Notes under the pieces: generated by a model
Database searches by the model: none
What the model was told of the DNA's origin: nothing
Seen by the model: only the letters and a program-made list of their open reading frames with translations
From: an uncultured Alphaproteobacteria bacterium
Lineage (GTDB): Bacteria > Pseudomonadota > Alphaproteobacteria > Rhodospirillales > Rhodospirillaceae
Reading direction: 5' to 3'
Length of the DNA stretch: 64,000 bases
Assembly (NCBI GenBank): GCA_900079695.1
Contig: LT599022.1
Span: forward strand, 1,573,245-1,637,244
Shown here: one piece after another, positions 1 to 7,062 of the stretch
Position numbering within the stretch: position 1 is the first letter of the stretch
How the letters are laid out: each line of letters opens with the position of its first letter
Made by a program: the position numbers and the translations under genes

Positions 1-645
1 GGCGCCGGTGCCCCACACCTCGATCGGACGGTGACGCTCTGCGACGCGCCGCAGTTGCGCGGCGGTGACGTGCGAGGTGGCGAAGTCGTACTTATCATAG
101 GGGCCGTAGATGTTGGAGGGCCGCACCACCACGCACGGCATCGGCTCCTTGATGCGCGTCGCGTAGGTCTCGCACAGGATCTCGGCGTACCGCTTCATCC
201 ACGCCACCGCGTGATAGACCGGATGCGGCGGACCGTCGAACATCTCGGGCTCGGTCACCGCCCGCTCGCCGGTGTCGGGATAGGCCGCGCCCGAACTGAT
301 GAACAGAAAGCGTTCCACCCGCGCCTGATAGGCGGCATCCAGCATGTAGGTGTTCATCGGCACGTTGGGGGTGACGTGCGACATCGGATTGGTGCGGATC
401 ACCGCCGCGCCCTGGGTGTTGGCGGCGGCCATCACCACCATCTCCATGCCGGCGCAGGCGCGCGCGCAATCCTCGGGGTTGCGGAGATCCGCAGCCATCC
501 ACTCGACCTCCGGCGCGGCGATCCGCGGCGCGTGGACATGGGTGGTGGCGCGCACCCGCGCGCCCTCCTTCAGCAACCGCAAAATCAGATTGGCGCCGAC
601 GAAGCCGCCGCCGCCCGCAACGAGAATTTTCTTTCCTTGCAGCAT
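1..645 (-). CDS. SDR-family NAD-dependent epimerase/dehydratase (GDP-fucose synthase-like), 3' end cut by window edge
   Basis: An open frame runs from ATG at 645 to the window edge (215 codons), so the C-terminus is missing. The N-terminus has an SDR nucleotide-binding turn (GGGGFVGAN, about residues 11-19). Further on are the family segments PSNIYGPYDKYDF and EVWGTG, typical of extended SDRs that act on nucleotide sugars. The start lies 2 bases after the stop of the RmlC-like gene, so it is the third gene of a leftward operon. The catalytic YxxxK motif is not intact: the segment is VAWMK, with Val where Tyr is expected. By family the substrate is probably a GDP- or dTDP-activated 4-keto sugar, but this is inference. 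It could be an epimerase, a reductase or a non-classical SDR. Confidence 0.8.
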   Translation of the reverse strand, partial: MLQGKKILVAGGGGFVGANLILRLLKEGARVRATTHVHAPRIAAPEVEWMAADLRNPEDCARACAGMEMVVMAAANTQGAAVIRTNPMSHVTPNVPMNTYMLDAAYQARVERFLFISSGAAYPDTGERAVTEPEMFDGPPHPVYHAVAWMKRYAEILCETYATRIKEPMPCVVVRPSNIYGPYDKYDFATSHVTAAQLRRVAERHRPIEVWGTGA

Positions 646-647
646 CG

Positions 648-1154
648 TCAAACTCCGGCGTCGCGGGTGGAGAGAATCGGGGTCTTCACCGGCCAGTAGA
701 TGTTCAGGTCCGGATCGTTCCACAGCACGGTGAACTGACCGGCGCGGTCGTATTCGGTGGTTTGCTTGTAGTGGAAGATCGCGCTCTCGGAGAGAACCAG
801 ATGGCCGTTGCCGTGCTTCGGCGGAATCAGCACCTGCCGACGGTTCTTTTCCGAAAGGGTGAAGGCGGTCCATTTCCGGAACTGCGGCGAAGTCTCGTCC
901 CAGTTCACCACCACCAGATAGAAGCTGCCGTGCAGGCACGATACCAGTTTCCAGGTCTTGGCGTCGCCGTGGATACCGCGCAGTACGTGGCGGGACGATA
1001 CCGAGATATCGTCCTGGATGAAGTTCTGGTCGATCCCCGCCCGCATATAGAGGTCGCGGTTATAGATCTCGACGTACTCGCCGCGAAAATCCTCGAACAT
1101 CGTCGGTGGAGTGATCAGCAGCACGCCGTCGAGCGCGGTGGTTTCGATATTCAT
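648..1154 (-). CDS. dTDP-4-dehydrorhamnose 3,5-epimerase-like (RmlC family) cupin
   Basis: The 168-residue protein matches the RmlC cupin fold. The catalytic-His segment LRGIHGD is at about residues 58-64. It is followed by WKLVSCLHGSFYLVVV, IPPKHGNGHLVLSE and a C-terminal WNDPDLNIYWP, all typical of the family. A Tyr is kept in TTEYD near the usual active-site Tyr. RmlC enzymes epimerise C3 and/or C5 of a nucleotide-linked 4-keto-6-deoxy sugar in the cytoplasm. The ATG overlaps the stop of the upstream SDR gene by 4 bases (ATGA), which implies translational coupling. With a HddC-like nucleotidyltransferase nearby, a GDP-heptose substrate is as likely as dTDP-rhamnose. No rmlA, rmlB or rmlD is seen here. 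Confidence 0.85.
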   Translation of the reverse strand: MNIETTALDGVLLITPPTMFEDFRGEYVEIYNRDLYMRAGIDQNFIQDDISVSSRHVLRGIHGDAKTWKLVSCLHGSFYLVVVNWDETSPQFRKWTAFTLSEKNRRQVLIPPKHGNGHLVLSESAIFHYKQTTEYDRAGQFTVLWNDPDLNIYWPVKTPILSTRDAGV

Positions 1155-2152
1155 CGCTTAGCCTCCCCCGCGAAATAATTGTGCCGTTCGCGGTATTCCT
1201 CGCGGTGGGACAGGAACCACGCCCAGGTCTTTTCCAACCCTTCGCGCAGCGTGGTGGTCGGGCGATATCCGATCCACTCGCGGGCGCGGGAAATATCCAT
1301 CACCCTGCGGGGGAACCCCGCAGGTTTAGAGGGATCGAACGCATACTCGAAGGGAATGAAGGCGTTGAGCGTTTCCACCAGTTCGCGGATGGTGACGCCG
1401 ACGCCGCTGCCGAGGTTGACGAACGAGCCGCGGGTGCCGTGCAGCAGCGCCAGCAACACGCCTTCGGCCACGTCGGTGCTGAAGGCGAAATCCCGGATCG
1501 CCGAGCCGTCCCCCCAGATTCCGACCGGCTTCTCTCCCGAAGCGATGCGCGCCATCAACGTCGGCACCACCATCGCGTTTTCGGGGTCGAAATTGTCGCC
1601 CGGTCCGTACACGTTGCACGGCCGAACCACCGCGAAGTTGGACAGGCCGTACTGAATCGCGTAGGCCCGCACCTGCATCTCCGCCATGCGCTTGGCCCAC
1701 CCGGGGAACATGTCCATCGGCGGCTGCACCAGATCGTCGTCGTCCTCGCGGAAGACCTCGGCGCTGGAATAGGCTCCGATCGAACTGGTGTAGACGACCC
1801 CGCGCGCGCCGTTGACCCGCGCCGCCTCCAGCATGTTGGTGTTCATCATCAACAGCGGCACGAAGAAACTGGCGGGCTTGCTTTTGGTCACCTCGACCGA
1901 ACCCTTGATGCCCGCCACGTGCAGCACGTAATCGGCATCCCGCGTGATCTCGCGGCAAAAGCCGAAATCGCAGAGATCGCCGTGGACGTGTTCGGCTCTT
2001 GGATCGACCTCGATGCGATCGAGCGACACGCTGCGCACGTTCGCGCCCGCATCGCACAACAACCGCACCACCTCGCGGCCGATCATACCGGTGCCGCCGG
2101 TAACGACCGCAGCGGCTCCGGCAAACCGGCGCAGGTCTTCGTCCTTGATCAT
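1151..2152 (-). CDS. SDR-family NAD-dependent epimerase/dehydratase (WcaG-like)
   Basis: The 333-residue extended SDR has the Rossmann motif TGGTGMIG at about residues 18-25 and the segments VYTSSIGAYS, VVRPCNVYGPGDNF and GIWGDGSAIRDF, characteristic of nucleotide-sugar epimerases and reductases. As in the neighbouring SDR at 1-645, the catalytic Tyr is not where expected: the motif reads PGWAK, with Pro at the Tyr position of YxxxK. It is the first gene of the leftward sugar operon and its 3' end overlaps the RmlC-like gene by 4 bases. The 194-bp gap to the divergent nucleotidyltransferase gene must hold promoters for both directions. A role in making a modified sugar for LPS, capsule or flagellin is inferred from context. 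Confidence 0.85.
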   Translation of the reverse strand: MIKDEDLRRFAGAAAVVTGGTGMIGREVVRLLCDAGANVRSVSLDRIEVDPRAEHVHGDLCDFGFCREITRDADYVLHVAGIKGSVEVTKSKPASFFVPLLMMNTNMLEAARVNGARGVVYTSSIGAYSSAEVFREDDDDLVQPPMDMFPGWAKRMAEMQVRAYAIQYGLSNFAVVRPCNVYGPGDNFDPENAMVVPTLMARIASGEKPVGIWGDGSAIRDFAFSTDVAEGVLLALLHGTRGSFVNLGSGVGVTIRELVETLNAFIPFEYAFDPSKPAGFPRRVMDISRAREWIGYRPTTTLREGLEKTWAWFLSHREEYRERHNYFAGEAKR

Positions 2153-2346
2153 GGCTGTTTCTCCGCCCGTGCGAGTGTTCTACCCGCCGTAAAATTCCAT
2201 CGGTTCGCTCCCGAGGCGAAGAGTTTCCCGTCTCGGATCCGGCGGTGTCAACGTCCGTTTCCGGCTTGGCGAAACAAGGCCTTACGGGCACGGACACGAT
2301 GCGTCACAATGAGCGCCCCCGGGTTAACTTTTAGTGAGCGTTCGCG

Positions 2347-3060
2347 ATGTTTCCGGAGCAATGCGTGGTACTGGTCGGCGGGCGGGGCAGCCGCCTCGGC
2401 ACTCTCACCGACGAACTGCCGAAGCCGCTCATGCCGGTGGCGGGGCGTCCTTTCCTCTTTCATCTGCTGGATCGCCTCGCGATCTACCCGTTTCGCGAGA
2501 TCCTGCTGCTGGCGGGCTACAAGGGCGACCGCATCGCCGAGGCCTGCCGCGGCCGAACCGCGGGCAACGCCCGTATCGAAGTCCTGATCGAACCCCGGCC
2601 TCTCGGCACCGGCGGCAGCCTGACGGCGGCGGAGACGCAGCTCGCCGAACACTTTTTTCTGCTGAACGGGGACTCCCTGTTCGAGATCGACCTCGATCGT
2701 CTCGCTGCGCCGCCGTTCGTCCAACCCTCTCTGTCGCGACTCGCTTTGCGTCGGGTTCCGGAAACCGGACGTGCCGGAACCGTGGAACTGAGCGGCGAAC
2801 GCATCGTCGCCTTCCATGAACGAGGCCCCGGCGGCGCAGGGCTGATCAACGGCGGCGTCTATCTGATGACTCGACGAATCGTGGACCGCATCGACAGGCT
2901 TCCGTGCTCTCTGGAACGCGACATCTTCCCCCGACTGGCCGACGAAGACCGGCTGGAAGGCATGATTCTCGACGGTTACTTCATCGACATCGGCATTCCC
3001 GCCGACCTCGAACGCGCCCGGGCCGAATTGGCTCCCTCCGGGAATCGCGGTCGCGATTAA
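2347..3060 (+). CDS. Sugar-phosphate nucleotidyltransferase (HddC-like, D-glycero-D-manno-heptose 1-phosphate guanylyltransferase family)
   Basis: The 237-residue protein starts with VVLVGGRGSRLGTLTDELPK, the GxGxRL...PK signature of nucleotidyltransferases. It continues with PLMPVAGRPFL, a Mg-binding LNGDSLF and the C-terminal FIDIGIPADL typical of HddC/RfbF-type enzymes. These transfer a nucleoside monophosphate onto a sugar-1-phosphate in the cytoplasm. The HddC resemblance suggests GTP and heptose-1-phosphate, but a mannose or glucose substrate cannot be excluded by eye. It is divergent from the three-gene epimerase operon and precedes the flagellin-like gene by 96 bases. The ribosome-binding site is weak (AGTGAG about 10 bases upstream). 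The small size, with no left-handed beta-helix, fits HddC. Confidence 0.8.
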   Translation: MFPEQCVVLVGGRGSRLGTLTDELPKPLMPVAGRPFLFHLLDRLAIYPFREILLLAGYKGDRIAEACRGRTAGNARIEVLIEPRPLGTGGSLTAAETQLAEHFFLLNGDSLFEIDLDRLAAPPFVQPSLSRLALRRVPETGRAGTVELSGERIVAFHERGPGGAGLINGGVYLMTRRIVDRIDRLPCSLERDIFPRLADEDRLEGMILDGYFIDIGIPADLERARAELAPSGNRGRD

Positions 3061-3099
3061 CCATTCGGCAGGAATCGTGGTATAGAGTCGATGATCGGG

Positions 3100-3115
3100 C
3101 GGCACAGAATGCGCC
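3100..3115 (+). promoter_or_regulatory. Possible sigma-54 promoter upstream of the flagellin-like gene
   Basis: CGGCACAGAATGCGCC has the -24 GG (3101-3102) and -12 GC (3113-3114) with the required 10-base spacing and the GGCAC box. It lacks the TT before the -12 GC. It lies 42 bases before the ATG at 3157, a distance similar to the better site upstream of fliK. It is weak on sequence alone. Confidence 0.35.
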
Positions 3116-3156
3116 GCCGTTCCGGATTCCGAGCCCTCAGAACCGAGGAACGCGCG

Positions 3157-4254
3157 ATGAGTACGATTCTTTCCAACGACGGTCTTGCCTCGATGAGCTG
3201 GCAGCAGGTCGTCTACAATCAGATCGTCCAGCGCAAGACCACCGAGCTCGACGCCACCTCCACGAAGCTTCAGGAAGCGTTCGACAGCAAGTCGGACTAT
3301 TACGACGCGCAATCGAACCAGCTCGCCAAGGTCAAGGCCAGCATCTCCAACGCCGATCTCGCGGTCGACAACGGCAAGGACGGCATCGCCGACATCAAGG
3401 AGGCGCTCCTGCAGATGCGGATTCTCGTCGGCCAGTACGGCGAGGCGGAAAGCGACGAGGAGCGCGGGCTGATCCGCGACAAGTTCGACGAGTACGTCGA
3501 CAAGATCAACCGCACGGCCGACACCTATTCCGCCGCCTACAACCCGATCGGCAACGTCACGCGCACCGACTGGACTCCCAACTCCATCGACTTCACCAAG
3601 AATCTCGCGGGCGAAACGGTGGAAATGCAGGGCACCTACGTCGGCGCCGACTTCTACATCGAGGCCGACGACGGCACCATCTGGGTGCCCGATCCCGGCT
3701 CGTCGTCGATCACCCAGTACGAGACCTTCAACACCCTCAACCCCGCCGACAGCACCAAGGGCGAAGGCTTCGTCTCGACCCGCAACGGCCTCAAGCTCGT
3801 CGACTACCAGGCCGACACCGGCGACATCTCGCTGATCGTCGATCCCAACAACGCCGCCACGCCGGTTTCCGGCAAGCTCGTCACCGGCGGCATCGGGCTG
3901 ATGCAGAGCTGGTTCTACGGAGGGCTCGACACCGAAGAAGGCCGTCAGGCCGCATCCGCCGCGCTCGACGAGGCGGACAATCTCGTGGCCGCCGCCGAGG
4001 CGCGGGTCGGCGGCATGTCGACCACCGTCAAGGCCGCGAGCACCAGCGTCGACCGCGAGCTCGAAGCCCTCAACGCCGACCGCTCCGAGGCGATGACCGA
4101 GCAGCTCTCCGCCACCTACGCGTTGCAGGTCAAGCAGCAGCAGGAACTGCTGTTGCTGAAGCAGACCTTCCAGAACATGGCGAGCCAGCAGTCCTACTAT
4201 AAGTCGATCTTCGCCGGCGCCGGGACCAGCCCGCTGTTCGACTTCACCTCCTAA
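3157..4254 (+). CDS. Divergent flagellin-like (flagellin/FlgL-type) filament protein
   Basis: The 365-residue protein lacks a signal peptide and has the flagellin layout: helical N- and C-terminal thirds around a variable beta-rich middle. The N-terminal segment around residues 55-115 (NADLAVDNGKDGIADIKEAL, LQMRILVGQYGEAESDEERG, FDEYVDKINRTAD) follows the flagellin D0/D1 pattern. The last 45 residues (EAMTEQLSATYALQVKQQQE and on) resemble the C-terminal D0 helix that pairs with it. Such proteins leave the cell through the flagellar export gate and polymerise in the filament or at the hook-filament junction. ATG 3157 was chosen because it has a GAGG ribosome-binding site. An in-frame start at 3091 would add an unlikely Arg-rich leader. 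It is followed by a strong terminator. Whether it is a main flagellin or a junction protein is open. Confidence 0.65.
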   Translation: MSTILSNDGLASMSWQQVVYNQIVQRKTTELDATSTKLQEAFDSKSDYYDAQSNQLAKVKASISNADLAVDNGKDGIADIKEALLQMRILVGQYGEAESDEERGLIRDKFDEYVDKINRTADTYSAAYNPIGNVTRTDWTPNSIDFTKNLAGETVEMQGTYVGADFYIEADDGTIWVPDPGSSSITQYETFNTLNPADSTKGEGFVSTRNGLKLVDYQADTGDISLIVDPNNAATPVSGKLVTGGIGLMQSWFYGGLDTEEGRQAASAALDEADNLVAAAEARVGGMSTTVKAASTSVDRELEALNADRSEAMTEQLSATYALQVKQQQELLLLKQTFQNMASQQSYYKSIFAGAGTSPLFDFTS

Positions 4255-4278
4255 CCCGCGCGGAAAAATCCTCCCGGC

Positions 4279-4305
4279 AAGGGCGGCAGATCTTGCCGCC
4301 CTTTT
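4279..4305 (+). terminator. Rho-independent terminator after the flagellin-like gene
   Basis: Perfect 10-bp stem AAGGGCGGCA / TGCCGCCCTT (4279-4288, 4294-4303) with a 5-base loop, ending in TTTT. It lies 25 bases after the stop and separates this gene from the fliK transcript. Confidence 0.85.
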
Positions 4306-4382
4306 GCGTTCCCGGGCGAAACGCCCTCCGCGGCCCCCAAATTTTTCTCATGAATTCAATAGGCTGATTGCGAACGCCGGTT

Positions 4383-4398
4383 TGGCCCGGGGTTTGCT
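4383..4398 (+). promoter_or_regulatory. Sigma-54 (-24/-12) promoter of fliK-flgD-flgE
   Basis: TGGCCCGGGGTTTGCT matches the sigma-54 consensus TGGCACG-N4-TTGCW except for one base (A to C), with GG at 4384-4385 and GC at 4396-4397. It is 45 bases before the fliK ATG. Hook genes are sigma-54/FlbD-dependent in Caulobacter, and an FlbD-family gene lies in this window, so the match is biologically coherent. Confidence 0.75.
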
Positions 4399-4442
4399 GA
4401 TGACCGTCTGCGACATTGCATCTACCGCTATGAGGACGGGTC

Positions 4443-6182
4443 ATGGACCTTTACGCGCTGCTCGCCCAGAAGACCGCCGAAACCGCGAACGCCGCGGCCG
4501 CGCCACGCGCGTCCGCCGCCGAAGGCTTCGCCGACGCTCTTTCCGCGGCGCGCGGGCGGATCACCCCGGCCGACGCCAACACCGCGCTCGGTGCGCTGTT
4601 CCAGGCCAACGCCCGCAGCGAGACCGTCGCCGCCGACGACTCCAAGCCGCGCGGCAAGGATCGCGACGACGCGGTGCGCGCCGCCGAGACCCGCCCGAAC
4701 CGCAGCACCCGCCGTCGCGACGACGCTCCCGCCCGGACCGAGAAAACCTCCCGGTCCGAGCCCGCCGCCACCGAGAGCGATGCCGGGACCAAGCCCGCCG
4801 AAGCGAAGACCGCCGAGACTCCGGCGCAGCCGACCGAAACGCCCGCCGCACCCGAAGCCGCCGAGGCGCAGCAGCCCGCCGCCACCGACGCGGCGGCCGC
4901 GGCCGCAACCCTGCAACAGCAGGCGCAGCAGCCGACGGAAACCGCGACCGACGCGTCGCGCGTCGCCACCGCAACCCCGACGCAGCCCGCCACGACGCAG
5001 CCGCAGGCCCAGACCGAGCAGCCGCAGGCGGCGGCACAGCCGACGGAGCAGGCCGCACGGCCGACGGACGCCCAGGCTCCGGCGCAAACGCAGGCGCAGG
5101 CCTCGGCTCCGGCCGCGACCGAAGCCGCCAAGGACGCCGCGCAGCCGCAGGCCCAGGCGGCGCAGCAGACCGACCCGCTCGCCCGCGCCCAGGCCGACGG
5201 CATCGCCAAGGGGCTCGACCCGGACGCCAAGGTCGCAGTGACGGTGGAAGTGACCGCCCAGCCCGCCGCCAAGGCGACCCAGAAATCCGGCCAGACGACC
5301 GCGCCGTCGCAGACCGCCAAGGCCGATGCTGCCGCCGAGCCGGGCGAAGCCGCCGCGCCGACCGCCGCCGCACAGCCGCAAACCACCCGCGCGCCGCAGC
5401 AGCCGCAGACCGCCGCCGTTCAGACGCAGGGCGTCAAGACCGACGCCGCGCAGCCGCAAGCCGAAGCTCCGGCCCAGCCTGCCGCCGCGACGACCGCCGC
5501 CGCGCAGGTGCAGACCGGCGCCGCCAATCCGACGGTGACCGCGCAGGCGAGCGCCGAGGCCGCCGCCCGCGCCGCCCAGCCCGCCGCTGCGGCCGCTGCC
5601 GCGCAGGCAGGCGCCGCGCAGCCGCAGACCGCCGCCGCGGCCGATCCGGCTCCCGCGCCGCAGACCGCCGCGCTCGCGGACGTCAGCGCCGCCCAGCCCA
5701 CCGCCCAGCCGCAGACCGCCCAGGCGGCCCGCGCCGCGGTGCCGAAGACCCCGGTGCCGCCGAAGCAGGTGGTCGATCAGGTGAAGGTGAGCATCGCCAA
5801 GGCGGCGAAGGACGGCGAGGACGAAATCAGCATCCGTCTGCGCCCGGCCGAACTCGGCCGCGTCGATATCAAGCTGCAGCTCGGCAACGACGGCACGGTG
5901 CGCGCGATGATCACCGCCGACCGGCCGGAAACGCTGGACGTGCTGCGGCGCGACGCCGCCGGTCTCGACAAGGCGTTGCAGGACGCGGGGCTCAAGACCG
6001 ACCAGCAGTCGCTGAGCTTCAGCCTGCGCGACCAGTCGGGCCAGGGACAGGCGGCGAGCGACCAGCGCGGCCGCGCCAACCCTTACGGCCACGCCACCGC
6101 GACCGACGACTTCGACGCGCCGGAGATCGAGGCGGCCTATCAGCCGCGGGTCTCCGCCGACGGCGTCGACATCCGGGTTTGA
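4443..6182 (+). CDS. fliK: Flagellar hook-length control protein FliK
   Basis: The 579-residue protein has a long low-complexity Ala/Gln/Pro/Thr-rich region (about residues 80-440) and a folded C-terminal hook-length-control domain (about 445-545), marked by ISIRLRPAELGRVDIKLQL and VRAMITADRPETLDVLRR. FliK is exported, measures hook length, and switches FlhB from hook to filament secretion. A disordered ruler followed by a compact switch domain is the family norm. It heads the rightward hook operon 10 bases before flgD and lies directly behind a sigma-54 promoter. A second protein with a possible FliK-type C-terminus is encoded at 10445-12232. Confidence 0.93.
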   Translation: MDLYALLAQKTAETANAAAAPRASAAEGFADALSAARGRITPADANTALGALFQANARSETVAADDSKPRGKDRDDAVRAAETRPNRSTRRRDDAPARTEKTSRSEPAATESDAGTKPAEAKTAETPAQPTETPAAPEAAEAQQPAATDAAAAAATLQQQAQQPTETATDASRVATATPTQPATTQPQAQTEQPQAAAQPTEQAARPTDAQAPAQTQAQASAPAATEAAKDAAQPQAQAAQQTDPLARAQADGIAKGLDPDAKVAVTVEVTAQPAAKATQKSGQTTAPSQTAKADAAAEPGEAAAPTAAAQPQTTRAPQQPQTAAVQTQGVKTDAAQPQAEAPAQPAAATTAAAQVQTGAANPTVTAQASAEAAARAAQPAAAAAAAQAGAAQPQTAAAADPAPAPQTAALADVSAAQPTAQPQTAQAARAAVPKTPVPPKQVVDQVKVSIAKAAKDGEDEISIRLRPAELGRVDIKLQLGNDGTVRAMITADRPETLDVLRRDAAGLDKALQDAGLKTDQQSLSFSLRDQSGQGQAASDQRGRANPYGHATATDDFDAPEIEAAYQPRVSADGVDIRV

Positions 6183-6192
6183 GGAGCATGCG

Positions 6193-6990
6193 ATGACCGA
6201 CGTCACCACCCTCGCCGCGCTCAACTCCGACCATTCGAAGTCGAACTCGTCGAAGAGCAAGCTCTCGGGCGATCTCGACAGCTTCCTCTCGCTTCTGACC
6301 GCGCAGCTCAAGAACCAGGACCCGCTGTCGCCGATGGACAGCACCGAGTTCACCAATCAGTTGGTGCAGTTCTCCGGCGTCGAGCAGGCGATCAACACCA
6401 ACACCAACCTCGAATCGCTGATCGGCCTCACCCAGGCGAGCATCGGCGCGACCGCGGTGGGGTACATCGGCAAGGAAGTGCAGGCGGAATCCGCGACCAT
6501 GCCGCTCCAGGACGGCCAGGCGAAGTACACCTACACCCTGCCGAAGGATGCGTCCAAGTGCCTGGTGGTGATCAAGGATTCCACCGGTGCCGTGGTCAAG
6601 ACGGAACAGGGCCAGCTCAAGGCGGGCACCTACCACATGACCTGGGACGGCAAGAACGGATACGGCGAGCAGCTCGACGACGGCGCCTACACCCTCGAGG
6701 TTCAGGCCACCGACACCGACGGCAAGACGATCGAGAAGATCTACACCACGGTGTTCGGAAAGGTCACCGCGGTCGCCAACGACGGCGACGACGTGATGAT
6801 CGCCGCGGGGCCGGTGCTGTTCGGCATGAGCTACATCGTGTCGGTGCGCGATTACACCGCGCCCACCCCCCCGGCCCCCGAAACCGATCCCGACGCCACC
6901 CCGGACACCGGCGAGACCGGTTCCGAGGGCGATGGAACCGATACCGCCGGAGACACCTCCGGCACCGCAGAAACCGAAACCAACGGCTGA
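6193..6990 (+). CDS. flgD: Flagellar hook assembly (hook-capping) protein FlgD
   Basis: The 265-residue protein has the FlgD N-terminal signature at about residues 29-60 (FLSLLTAQLKNQDPLSPMD, then EFTNQLVQFSGVEQ), then an FlgD Ig-like/tudor region including TYHMTWDGKNGYGEQLDDGAYTL. FlgD caps the growing hook and helps FlgE subunits insert. The last 40 residues (Pro, Thr, Asp, Glu and Gly rich, ending TAETETNG) are an acidic low-complexity tail not needed for the core fold. It follows fliK by 10 bases with GAGGAG as ribosome-binding site, and is 72 bases before flgE. Confidence 0.95.
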   Translation: MTDVTTLAALNSDHSKSNSSKSKLSGDLDSFLSLLTAQLKNQDPLSPMDSTEFTNQLVQFSGVEQAINTNTNLESLIGLTQASIGATAVGYIGKEVQAESATMPLQDGQAKYTYTLPKDASKCLVVIKDSTGAVVKTEQGQLKAGTYHMTWDGKNGYGEQLDDGAYTLEVQATDTDGKTIEKIYTTVFGKVTAVANDGDDVMIAAGPVLFGMSYIVSVRDYTAPTPPAPETDPDATPDTGETGSEGDGTDTAGDTSGTAETETNG

Positions 6991-7062
6991 CGCCGAACCC
7001 CAGAGCCCGGCGTCGTTGGACCCATGCACTCCGCCGGTGCGAGACGTTAAGGAGACGGAACC

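Noticed and set aside
4800-5760. Extended Gln/Ala/Pro/Thr repeats in the first FliK, taken first as a microsatellite or pseudogene
   Set aside because: The reading frame is intact to the folded C-terminal domain, and low-complexity ruler regions are normal for FliK.
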